The notes under the pieces are model-generated. The model did not search any database. It was given only the letters and a program-made list of their open reading frames with translations, and had not been told where the DNA came from. Of a DNA stretch of 64,000 nucleotides, positions 1-9,818 are shown in pieces. A program made the position numbers and the translations under genes. The stretch is from NCBI RefSeq assembly GCF_932276165.1, contig NC_063994.1, positions 2,728,001-2,792,000 on the forward strand, read 5' to 3'. The DNA comes from Plutella xylostella (Eukaryota; Arthropoda; Insecta; Lepidoptera; Plutellidae). Within the stretch, counting starts at the first letter, position 1; each line of letters opens with the position of its first letter.

Positions 1-300
1 GAGGTACAGTCAACAAAAAAGATAATAACCTATTCTCAGCATAAACAGTTTGAATGTATGACTCGTGGATGGAAGATCGCAAAATATTTTGGCGACGCAA
101 ACAAGCTGTATAGTTTAAACTATGTTCGTTACTTAAATAAAAATTAAAGTATTTGCAATGAGATGCGATACTGATTGTTGCTGATTGTACCTATAGCATG
201 AAGTTGTGCATAAATCCAGACACTGTCGATGTCGTTGGAACATTTTGTTGTTATGCTATCGAAAATAAGCTTTGTACGTAACCCTTTTAGTGATTTTAGC

Positions 301-440
301 TCCTTATACAATACAATACAATAAGCTTTATTTGCACACCATAAAAAAAAACTTAAATCTAACTTAAATAACAGTGATGCACAAATGGCGGTCTTATTGC
401 TAAAAGCGATCTCTTCCAGACAACCGTTGTAAGAAAAGAA
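301..440 (-). repeat. LINE/SINE 3'-tail fragment, inverted
   Basis: Read on the minus strand this gives a phrase like GTTGTCTGGAAGAGATCGC followed by 'aataagaccgcc' and an A/T-rich tail. Similar phrases occur at about 4700-4850, 29824-29925 and 35517-35580. This shared tail marks the 3' end of one retroposon family. The rest of 1-592 is AT-rich and shows no gene. Confidence 0.45.
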
Positions 441-592
441 CTATTATGTTTAAAAGGACATTTAGGTGTACTTACAAATAATATTTTAAAAAGAAAAATA
501 CATATCCAACTAATATATTATCCTTATTTATTTACCTAAAAGTTATTATTATTATCGTAACCTTAACAATCTCACGTACCTAGCCCACCTAC

Positions 593-634
593 ACCCGAAC
601 GATTATTAATTGCAAAATTAATAATCGTTCGGGT
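593..634. repeat. Perfect 19-bp hairpin
   Basis: Arms at 593-611 and 616-634 are exact reverse complements around a 4-base GCAA loop. The arm begins ACCCGAACGATTATTAATT. This is either the end of a degraded foldback element or a transcribed hairpin. No gene is adjacent. Confidence 0.8.
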
Positions 635-745
635 AAAGACGTCTACCTGGAATTTTAATCATAACTCGACTATTCTCCTCTCCGTTATTCACATCCAGCA
701 ATCAGCACACAAACACGACCATTCGGCTAACACAACACAGTTTCA

Positions 746-1099
746 GGGGGTCACTCTATGTGACAAAAAATTTAGTTTGGGAGCACTGCCGCACCAGCCA
801 CGACTCTGGCTCGTTGTATTAAAGAAAGAAAGAAAAGAAAGAAAGACACATTTATTTACCACACTGAGACATAATAATAAGACAGAAAAAGAAAAAAAAA
901 CAACAAAAAAATAAAGAGAATACAGAACAAACAAAACAAATATAGGTTGCTGTCTAGAGTGTCAAAACGGCACCAGCTCAGCATATGCTGTGGACAGTGA
1001 GGCCACAGCGCTAGTTTTCAGCTGGCAGTTTTGTTGTTAAACGTGCTGCTTGCACGACAGTTCTCGTTCGTTGGTTTTTCGTCAGTATAGAGTGACCCC
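746..1099. mobile_element. MITE, GGGGTCACTCTAT family
   Basis: The left end reads GGGGGTCACTCTATGTGAC, and the right end reads GTCAGTATAGAGTGACCCC, its near reverse complement. The interior shares the 'gactctggctcg' and 'cgttggtttttcgtca' type phrases seen in the family copies at 6724-6859 and 36482-36616. A short GAAA-rich simple repeat lies near 826-850. No transposase is encoded, so this is a non-autonomous DNA element. Confidence 0.65.
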
Positions 1100-1254
1100 A
1101 CTGGATCCAAATGCATTCAAAACGTATCCACAGTCGTCTCGTTGGGTTCAATGTGGGTTCAATGAGTCAGTGCTATTTGTCGAGCTCTCTGGTGTAACGA
1201 CTCATCCACTGCGCAACCCTGGTTTCCAAAATGGGACATCTTTAATCGTAGCTT

Positions 1255-1380
1255 TAGGGTCACTTTTACCAAATGCTAAGGTAGAATTTCACCAAACGTC
1301 TGTCAGTTAGTACAAAATGAATTTGAAATTTGATTTAAATACAATTTTAAATACGTTTAGCGTTTGGTAAAAGTGACCTA
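1255..1380. mobile_element. Short MITE, GGTCACTTTTACCAAA ends
   Basis: The left end TAGGGTCACTTTTACCAAA and the right end TTTGGTAAAAGTGACCTA are inverted repeats of about 24 bp with one insertion and one mismatch. The element is about 125 bp with an AT-rich centre and no coding capacity. Confidence 0.75.
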
Positions 1381-1484
1381 GTGATATTTTTTACTTTAAC
1401 TAATAGCTATAAAGAACCAGTTTTTTTAAATGTTTTTGTTGATGTTGCCACTTGGGTGTGTTACAAAGTTAGCATTGTCGAACA

Positions 1485-1580
1485 ATTTTTATTTATTTAT
1501 TTAATTCTTTATTGTACAAATATTACAAATAAAAGTGCAAAGCATGGACTTAATGCTAAAAGCAAAACTATAGTATCCTG
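1485..1580 (-). repeat. LINE 3'-tail fragment, inverted
   Basis: Read on minus, this gives 'gcattaagtc...gcacttttatttgta...caataaagaattaaataaataaat'. That is the same 3'-end phrase (tag of 'gcattaagttcgcc' plus 'gtgcaataaagaatt') seen on plus at 8090-8225, 12430-12573 and 51050-51160. It is a 5'-truncated retroposon tail. Confidence 0.5.
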
Positions 1581-1699
1581 TTTAGTAATGCCTCAGATAC
1601 CTACAGATTTTTACAGAATGTAACTTTACACTATTTTATAGGTACTAATTCTTCCCCCTTTTCCAAAAAGACCGAGATTCATTTAAATCCACCACCATA

Positions 1700-1780
1700 G
1701 GACCTCAACAAGCTGTCCTCGGCCTTCCTCATCCAGTTACTACCGGCTACTTACCTGACCCATACAACTATGATATATTT
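1700..1780 (-). repeat. Short RTE-like LINE remnant
   Basis: The phrase 'ctgtcctcggccttcctcatccag...taccggctac' also occurs at 54740-54780 and in part at 35285-35310. On minus it corresponds to the C-terminal end of RTE-type reverse transcriptases (a W-[IM]-R-K-A-E/Q-D-R-like stretch). The rest of 1620-2390 shows no gene. Confidence 0.35.
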
Positions 1781-2390
1781 TCGTGAAAGGTCATTCCGAA
1801 CACAATACCGTGAAACGGTCCACACATTTTCTTTTATGAAGTCAATAAAATGTGTCGGCCAACTATCGACACTGCGTCCAAATGAAAGATTGAGGCACAG
1901 CCTTAGACATTCCAGTGAGGTCGTCTTTGTTCCAATCGGATAAGGGCGGAAATTCTTTGCCGGATAAGCTTAAAAAGTTTTGGCTGGAAAGAGTCGCTTG
2001 CTCCTACTAATACAGTTTGGGTGGCAGAAAAAATACTTCTTAGCAGCGAAATAGATAGCGCTCTTTAGTTGGATCTCCGAATTATAATATAAAGGACACT
2101 GTAATTGTAATGATACTTTGCTATTACAGATGTACTTAAATTCTACCTTGTTTTATTCCAAGATAAATAAACTTTCCTTCTTAAGCCATAGAGCAAGCAT
2201 TTTACTGCCCAGTTACAATGTCCAGCGAGGTGGCCTCCTACTCAGCAGTACTTTAATTTCAACTTACCTAGTAGTCAATGCCATAAAACGTTTAACAAAC
2301 GACGCAGCCGCTTTAACTTTATTCGCTTTCTAGCTTAGCTGTAATAAAAGTTCTAGTAAAGCGCTATTTTTACTTGTCGCGGTAGATTTA

Positions 2391-2708
2391 GTGTCGCGGT
2401 GCCAATCTCCGCTACTAGATGGCAGCACTCAACGAGGTCGTAAACACGTTTATTGTCATTCGTGCGGCGTCTGCCGGCAGAGGCGGACGTGTCTGGTTAG
2501 ACGGATATTGAAAGATTTGAACCGGCTCATGTATGGTGATTTAAATTCTAATCAATTATTTCTAAAAAATCTTAACAATATGAAAAATATCCAGTTACAT
2601 CTACGAATGTTTCAGCAGAACGCAAATAGAGAAAAATCTATTTGTACAGCAATAGACGATTGGGTTCGGGCTGACGATTTTGATAGCGCATACGATAAAT
2701 TGTTCTGA
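2391..2708 (+). CDS. Unrecognised ORF, possible host exon
   Basis: The frame is open for 105 codons from a GTG at 2391; the first ATG is at 2529, giving a 60-residue peptide. The upstream part contains a small cysteine cluster (CHSCGVC, then RRTC). The downstream part is polar and acidic and ends near DDWVRADDFDSAYDKLF. GC content and codon pattern differ from the AT-rich flanks, and a phrase common in insect 5' regions ('ctactagatggcagcac') lies inside. I do not recognise a family. It may be one exon of a larger gene, a gag/ORF1 remnant, or chance. Confidence 0.25.
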   Translation: MSRCQSPLLDGSTQRGRKHVYCHSCGVCRQRRTCLVRRILKDLNRLMYGDLNSNQLFLKNLNNMKNIQLHLRMFQQNANREKSICTAIDDWVRADDFDSAYDKLF

Positions 2709-4597
2709 CACTTTTATCTCATGATTGTTTTTACTGACATACGAGTAAAATTACTATGGGTACATATATCTTTTCACGTGAAGGCCAGTCAATACCCATA
2801 AAACTTCCATCTATGGTAAATGCCCAGTTACTTACGCACTACCATTCTAATTCGTGCGTAGATATAGACAGTCATTCGAACCGCATTCAAGGCGATGCAC
2901 AGTCACCTCCAAAACACCTCCAACCCCCACAGTTGGCCAGAGTTTTACGCTGCCCATTGACGGGCAGACAAAGCGCCGGCCAGGACCCGAGCTAATAAAC
3001 TCTGTCCTTGTTGCACACCGGTGCACGCTCCAGCTTTACGAGCCCCCATTGGTTCGAAATTGAATGTGGAATGCGGGCTGAATGCAAACCACTAGCGGAA
3101 ATACTTCTCCTTACTCCGCCGAGCTTGAAAACCAAACCGACTACTCCCTTCTCAAACGTTTCCAAGCCATCGACAGAGATAGAAAGAGTGGAGCGTCGAT
3201 GGGGTAAAAGGAATTGGGTAGCTAGTTTATACACCTGAGCCACGAAAGTCTGAGAGCCGTTTCTTTAGAGCAATAATACGGGAGTGCACTCGGACTGGAC
3301 TTAATTCTATGATTATTAAATTGAACGTATGTAAATAGGTACGCGTTTCGGAGGTTAGTGGATGGAGTTTTAGAGGAAAAAAAGAAGGTTTTCGGGTTGA
3401 TACAAAATTCAATATTTAACTGTAGGACTGGGGAAGTCATCCATGAAGGAATATTAATGTATAACATAAATGTTTATGCCTTGTAAGTACATGGCTACTG
3501 CCTTTCAGGGTACCAAGAGGTGCAACGCTGCACCAATTTCTCGACAGTATTTGGTATGTTAGCCTTAATGTAATATTAGGTGAGTCTGTTACCATTCGTC
3601 GGGAACAATTCAAGACCTGGGAACGTCCATCGTCACTTGGATTTTTCTAATTCTAAAAGTTTATATTATATGCTATCTATATTACTTGCAAATACTTGGA
3701 CGTAAAGGTTAACGACGTTATAACGTGAAATAAAAACAAAGCAACCACAAAAAATAAAAATTCTTACAGAAGCTACGTATTTCAAAATATACTGTGTATA
3801 AAATAAACTAAGGTATAAGTATAACATAAGTATGTGACATTCTCGCGTACAGGGTGCGGCGAATGTCCAAAGTTTACGAGTAGAAAAGATATGGTTTATT
3901 GTTATTTTATTGACGGCGAGAAATGGGAGAGTCGCGACACACCTATACGACTTATGGCGTATGGTTTCACGTGAAATCGGATATAGTCTAGTCGTTTAAA
4001 AATACTCGTAATAACTAGTGAAACCAAAGTTACACTCGGTTTAGTACCTTATCAGTCGCGAACGTTAGTTCTAAATTGTTTTATAATATACCTAGCTAGA
4101 AAATATGATCAAGTATCTACAGGGTTGGAATAAAGTAAGACTATTGATGGCACAGCGTCCACCGTCCTTTCGGCATCGTAACATGGCAACGGACGCATCA
4201 CATTCAGTATTATTTGTATAGAAATTCACACAAGTGCGTCCACTTCATCGGGATTGCCCACGCCGTTTCTCCATACATTTACCTATATGACAGTCGGTTT
4301 TTTGCAATACGTACGATACCATACATAGATACGATACATAGGTGGACGCTTACATTAAACATGATCTTCACAATACGCCGGGCACCAGCTTATCCCCGCT
4401 ATTGGGCATTCAGGACGCAACCTTCTCGTGTTCTGCAATATATTATATATTCGATAGTAATAAAAAGCGGTTAATATTATTCGTTGTCCTCGCCTCGGGC
4501 CGCGTTTGATCTATTGGATATGCCCTTTCCACGCGATGCACGAAAAACGCGCGAAGGGTATTAATATTGGCATGGCGTTTTATCTTCGGCTACTGGA
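2709..4597. other. No gene seen; AT-rich with scattered repeats
   Basis: Several short open frames occur on both strands around 2756-3470 but none has recognisable sequence or splice context. The stretch 4200-4350 shares phrases with 12910-12950 and 13690-13750 ('gcaatacgtac', 'ggacgcttaca', a 'cacttgtgtgaat' phrase inverted), so it is dispersed repeat. Confidence 0.5.
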
Positions 4598-4672
4598 TAG
4601 TGCAGTGGTGTGACCCTGACTGCTATGCTGAGGGACAGCTGCTATACCAGATTCGATTCCCGGCATTTAATT
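4598..4672 (+). mobile_element. tRNA-headed SINE fragment
   Basis: The head 'gcagtggtgtgaccctgactgctatgctgagg' followed by 'gattcgattcccggc' resembles box A and box B of a tRNA. Related copies lie at 34187-34400 and 39150-39385. This copy loses the body after the box B region. Confidence 0.45.
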
Positions 4673-4689
4673 TAGAATAGAATTCGATC

Positions 4690-4850
4690 AAGTTAATAAC
4701 ATTTTTAGTTGGTATTGCCTAAGGTTGCCTGTAAGAGATCGCTCTTAGCGATAAGGGCGCCTATTGTTCATTGTTTCTAATAAAATTTATAAGTATTGTC
4801 TGTATGTTTTAATATTTGTGGTGACCAATAAAGTTGTACTGTATTGTATT
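4690..4850 (+). repeat. Retroposon 3' tail
   Basis: It contains 'ggttgcctgtaagagatcgc', then 'cgataagggcgcc', and ends in 'accaataaagttgtactgtattgtatt'. This is the same family as the inverted copy at 301-440 and the copies near 29824 and 35517. Confidence 0.45.
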
Positions 4851-4852
4851 GT

Positions 4853-4970
4853 TCTGATCCGCTGTTAAATGTACTTCAATATTGCAGACGTCATCATTAA
4901 GCTAGTCTTTTCCGTTCAGGAGTAATTTGTTGCTATTTTCGCTGGAACTTTTTCATTGCTCGTGAGTGTA
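4853..4970 (+). mobile_element. Partial MITE, ACACTCACGGGC family
   Basis: It matches the right half of the complete element at 40593-40824: 'ctgttaaatgtacttcaatattgcaga', 'attaagctag', 'ggagtaattt', ending CTCGTGAGTGTA. The left end is missing. A third, shorter copy is at 10523-10618. Confidence 0.5.
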
Positions 4971-6047
4971 CAATATTACGGAAGGTGCACGTAAGTTCGA
5001 AGAGGCTACGGCTGCTAAACCCGATATCCGTGTCGCAGCAAACTGAGTCGTAAATATTGACCGACTGCAGCAACTAGCCCGAGGGCCTCCCACTGTAACC
5101 TTCGACTTACGTACGAAGAAGGAAGGACAGGACAGGAATGTAAGTAGTTATAAGTACTTCTTTTCAGCTTATAGTTATCTTTATAAGAAAGTACAAACCT
5201 ATCTAAAGAAAAAACGAATATGACATACAAGAAAATAAAATGCCTTTTTCGTATTGGTCAAGATCAAGGAACTCGATTGCATTTATAATAAGATATTACT
5301 TAAACGGAAATACTTTACTTAAACATAATAAAAACTTAAAAATTGAGTGGAAAAATGCAATTTGGATTCAAAAACTAGTAATATCATCGAGCCCAATACA
5401 TCGAAACCCATCAACGGCATTTAATACGGCAGAAACTCAATAAAACGTGGCCGGTCAATAGAAAATATATTACGATTGAAAGTGAGTAAATCTTTGCGGT
5501 GAGCGTTCATAAAGAGGGGTTTTATTTGAGATCCGCGAAACACTTCCCCGCCCCGCCCCGTCCCGTCCCACCCCCCCTCGCCCGCCGAATGACCGCAAGC
5601 GGCGGCTTTTCAGGAATCACTACAGATACGGAGGTACAGAGCCAGTTTTTCAGAGTGAACTTCTGAGTCACCCTATTTCGGCTTAGCATACCTACGCTTT
5701 TTGCAACATCCTGTATTTTTAACGAACTAAACCTGTATTCAAATGATTCGGTTCGCCTCGGTCTACAATTAAATTGGCTGTGTTCTAGTATTCAACCGAT
5801 TTAAATCTTCTATAAGTCTCTGAAGTTGTATTTATCATTACTCATGACTGTATGAAGCCCAAAAATAATAATAAAAAATAGTTGATGTTTTTAATCGCAA
5901 ACACTGTACCTCCGCTATAAGGCTAGATTGAATAAGGCGTGAGATGAAGACCCGCGCGGCCAACCCTCCGGTGACACTGCACTTCTCTGTGATTGCGAGA
6001 CTTCCCGACTTACACGATACGCTATACAAGGTCTTGCAAAAGTGGTA
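4971..6047. other. No gene seen
   Basis: The stretch is AT-rich with a C-rich run at about 5550-5585. A fragment of the ACAGGGTGTTGCAAAA family lies near 5660-5715 ('tgagtcaccctatttcggcttagc', 'tttttgcaacatcctgta'). Short open frames here show no family signature. Confidence 0.5.
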
Positions 6048-6314
6048 TACAGGGTGTTGCAAAATTGGTATACTAAGCCGAAAACTACATGTGCAGCATG
6101 GTATATCTAAGCCCGAAACTGAAATCAGAATTTGGAAATTCGCGAATATTTTTTTTTATTTTCCATAGTAAAAGTCACGTGACCAACCAAGTTTATATGG
6201 AAAATGAATTTTTTTTTCGTGAATTTTCAAATTCTGATTTCAGTTTCAGGCTTAGATATACCATGCTGCACATGTAGGTTTCGGCTTAGTATACCCTTTT
6301 TGCAACACTCTGTA
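6048..6314. mobile_element. MITE, TACAGGGTGTTGCAAAA family, long arms
   Basis: The left end TACAGGGTGTTGCAAAATTG and the right end TTTTTGCAACACTCTGTA are inverted. The arms stay complementary inward through 'ggtatactaagccgaaa' and 'gcagcatggtatatctaagc' for roughly 100 bp. It is a non-coding foldback. Family members are at 30154-30308, 46778-46916, and in part at 5660-5715 and 38580-38615. Confidence 0.75.
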
Positions 6315-6723
6315 GTTAGCCGGAAGAAAGTATGTGGGTTTTCGAATTTTTCATTGGAGTAGGGCAAAAGTTGTTTCTGAGTGATCATGTTACTGTTTAA
6401 TCTTACTACTTTTGCCATGACGTATGTACTCATGATTAGTGTAGCCTTTCAGGAAGGTACAACGTAACTGAGATAAGGAATTTTGTAACGAAAATGATCC
6501 TTACCGATTAGGTGTACATTATAAGCAAATACATAATGTATAAAATAAAGAGAATAGCTTAAAATAAAAAATCAGTAATTGGCTCTGGTTACGGATCTAT
6601 ATCCTACCTACTACGAAACATAAACTATTTCTTTTCTCTAAAAGGCTTCCAACGAGCTAGAGTTGACGACTTTTATTTTATTGACGCCATGAAATGCGGC
6701 TGAAGCGAGAACTATACAGCCGA

Positions 6724-6859
6724 GGGTTACTCTATAATGACGAAAAACGAACGAAAGAGAGCTGTCATGCAATCGCCACCTTTATTACAACGAGATAGAG
6801 TCGTGGCTCGCGCAGCAGCGTTCTGAAACTTCGTTTTTCGTCATATATAGAGTGACCCC
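6724..6859. mobile_element. MITE, GGGTCACTCTAT family
   Basis: It is bounded by GGGTTACTCTATAATGACG and its inverted partner CGTCATATATAGAGTGACCC. The interior shares 'cgagatagagtcgtggctcgcg' (as two overlapping phrases) with 36482-36616, so the two are siblings. No coding capacity is present. Confidence 0.7.
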
Positions 6860-8089
6860 CTTAGCTAACAGGATAACGTTTCAGTAGTTGTGGATATATT
6901 TAATTGATTTCCGATATTAATTTGTTATCTTAGCAGTGAGTCTGTGACCATTCGGTCTTTTTAGTTTTGTTGGGTAAACAATTAATAACAATAAGTAACA
7001 AAGAGGAAAAACTTAATAAATTTCCACTTGTATAAGCAATAGTAAGTACTTACCTACTTATAAATATACCTTAGTTAACCCTCAATAACTTATACAATAG
7101 GATATACATTTATCTTGTCTGCTGGCCTAGTGGTTATTTAGGTAATATCTAAGCCGAAAGTACCTACTCAAACGAAAATGACTTCCCAATCTTCTGGTAT
7201 ATAGGGTTATCTAATCTTCCAAGTCATAGAAAAAGATCCCTTGTCATCAACCCTCGCAAGCACATATTTTTATAACCCCCACGATCTACTCGGGTATGTA
7301 ATCGGGCACTTTTCAAGTCATTTCTAGCGGATACGGGTAGCCGTTTACGGGTTAAGTGTGTGGAAAATTATGAATTAACCTGAAGAAAGGTGAATAGGAT
7401 ATTGAGGAATAATCGTTTTTAATAGCGCTGTGAACTGGGTCCTATTTAGAAAAGAATCTGATGGTAAAAGTCTACGTCTTTTTTCAAAAGCTAACTTTTG
7501 TAAGCCTGTGCCAATTTCTCCATAGTCAGTTATCTAACCAACAGGGATTTATTTATAAATTAATCGTCATCTCCATATAAAATTCATGACAGATGTGTCA
7601 AAAGTTAACCACTACTCCCTGGTTATGCTCTAACCGACTATGGCGAAATTGGCACTAACTAGGGGGAAATTTAAAAGTATCCTGGATGCCGAAATCTTCA
7701 CATCCAGTGGCGTTGGAAAACCTAAGATGATTATCTCGAGTTAATCACTCGTCTCTCAAAGCCTTTGCTGAGTCTTGCTATAAAATGTAGCCTGCCGTTA
7801 ATATATGTTTGGGAGGCGTAACTACCACGCCTATTTGGATGAAAAAGCGTAGATTAGTTCGCCTGCACCCTCCTTTTGATGTACGGTTTGCTGTCGGAGA
7901 AAAGAAACTAATTAGCTCCCTTATGTAGGGTTTTTATTTTACAGAGGCTGTAATCTAATGAAGACTGCGCCTCCTATCTTGGTGTTTTCACAACTTCTAG
8001 ACGCTTTTAGGCAGTAGGCTAAAAACTCAAGTAGTACCTACGTGGAAAAACCTACGTTGTTGATCTAATATTATCCATCTTCTATCGTC
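6860..8089. other. No gene seen
   Basis: AT-rich sequence. Neither strand shows a long open frame or recognisable repeat boundaries. Confidence 0.5.
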
Positions 8090-8225
8090 AAAGCCTTGAG
8101 CAGTAACAATTACTTTATCGACATCACCAACTGGTAGCTGGTATCAAATGCTGTTAGTATTAAGTTCGCCTTTCACCAATTTACTTTGTGCAATAAAGAA
8201 TTTAATAAATAATAAATAAATAATG
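8090..8225 (+). repeat. LINE 3' end with simple tail
   Basis: It carries 'tagctggtatcaaatgctg', 'attaagttcgcctttcacc', 'gtgcaataaagaattt' and then an (AATAAATA)-type tail. The same order of phrases occurs at 12430-12573 and 51050-51160. It is a severely 5'-truncated non-LTR retroposon. Confidence 0.6.
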
Positions 8226-8679
8226 TTATATTGCTCGTTGTAGCTTTCGTTCTAAATCCTTTTCTTTAGTAGTCTATAACCAGCGTAATACAGTTCCGCT
8301 TCGCTTCACTAATATACCTAATTTTTGCTAGATGCTAGTAATACCTATACAATTCAATGAATGTAAAGAATATCCTGTCACACATAATAACGGAGTGCGG
8401 GTTAGAAAAATGTCTACTGCGAGGAACTTTGCGTCCGTTCAGTTATCTAAAACAAACGGAAAGAGACACGGAATTTCTCAGAGCCACATAATGCACACAC
8501 TTACAGCCTGTTCTCTATGACTTGTCCGGTTAAGTTATATGCATATTATACCCGATTTACATTATACATTATACCTATGGAAAGTATCCAAAGAATTTTT
8601 GTGTTTCCAGTTTTTTTCAGTAATTTCAAAATATTATTATACTGAATTGATATTTTCGCAAATGAAAATGGAGGCACTT

Positions 8680-8813
8680 ACTGCCGGTTTCCATAACTCT
8701 ATCTATCCATAACTAGTAGTTACTTTCTACTTTCATACGATTTTGACATAATGAAAAGTTACTATCTGTCATAGATAGATAGATAGTTATAGAAACTGAC
8801 AGTTAACAATTTG
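8680..8813. mobile_element. Hairpin MITE
   Basis: The left arm ACTGCCGGTTTCCATAACTC matches the right arm GAGTTATAGAAACTGACAGT type sequence in inverted order, with 'atctatc'/'gatagat' continuing inward. Total length is about 134 bp, with no coding. Confidence 0.55.
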
Positions 8814-8885
8814 GTTATTGAGGAATATAACCGATAAAGATGATGAATTCAATAAAGTGTAAGCTTTGCATAGGAAAAAAAAACG

Positions 8886-9173
8886 TTGGAAAAAAAAACG
8901 TTGCCAACGCGACACATATACGAATTACGATACGAAGTTCAGACATTTTCCGGAGGACCAGCTACCATGAAAGGTCGCCCATCACGCCACAAGTTCCAGC
9001 AAAGTAGACGAGTCACCTGTCTGACAAAAGTGAGCAAGTATCTAGACAAACTTCGCACTCGCTACCCGACTCGCGGCCACCCGGTGGCTCCCCACAATAT
9101 ACGTCAAAGTGCAAAAGCCTCGTTGCATGTATCCTCCTTCGGGAACTTATTGAGAAATGGCTCCTCAGATTGA
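8886..9173 (+). CDS. Unrecognised open frame in a GC-richer patch
   Basis: Ninety-five codons are open from a TTG, with an ATG at about 8967 giving about 68 residues rich in Arg, Ser and His. The opposite strand is also fairly open, which weakens the case. I see no domain. It may be a host exon, conserved non-coding DNA or repeat debris. Confidence 0.12.
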   Translation: MEKKTLPTRHIYELRYEVQTFSGGPATMKGRPSRHKFQQSRRVTCLTKVSKYLDKLRTRYPTRGHPVAPHNIRQSAKASLHVSSFGNLLRNGSSD

Positions 9174-9685
9174 TTCTGACGTACCGAGCACCGTTTTAAA
9201 ACGCGCTAAAATGTCTTCTCCAAAACTATACACCCGAAAAGGTATTTTAAGTGAAGGCTTTTAGGACTGGTTTGCTATGAAGACGGCAGCCAAGTGGCGA
9301 ACTGGCAAAATGTTCCTTTTCATATTTATTAGTGTTGTTCTTTTTGCGTGTAATGGTTTTTTAAGTGAATAAACAAAGAGGGAAGTAACATGGAGGTTAA
9401 GCAGTTTAAGTAAGCTTAAAAAGTTAGAAGTAACCTTGCTTCGCTCCAGGATTTGCCTCGAGATGTTTCTGTGTTTTTGATGTACATATGAGATTTATGA
9501 TCCGGTTTGCCATGGATGGGAGAACGTTAAAAAGTTACTGCTGAGTACAAAAAACGCCTACAATAAAAACACAATATCTGGATTAGGTAATTTTGTTACA
9601 TTTCAGGGTTCGCGACACAACTCATAAGAATACAAGAATATTATGTATTTCCGAAAGTCTTACTTTTACCAGCAATCTTAAGGGT

Positions 9686-9818
9686 CTGTTCCACAATGTC
9701 TGGTTAGTGGCTACCTGACGGATAAAATACATGCTGTCACTTTCTGTTATTATTTTTTAGACAGTGACAGCATGTATTTTATCCGACAGGTAGCGACTAA
9801 CCAGACATTGTGGAACAG
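9686..9818. mobile_element. Near-perfect foldback, about 55-bp arms
   Basis: The left arm starts CTGTTCCACAATGTCTGGTT and the right arm ends AACCAGACATTGTGGAACAG. Complementarity runs inward through 'acggataaaatacatgctgtcac' in two pieces with only a few mismatches, leaving a short T/A-rich loop near 9740-9762. The element is non-coding. The high arm identity suggests recent insertion or a transcribed hairpin. Confidence 0.85.
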
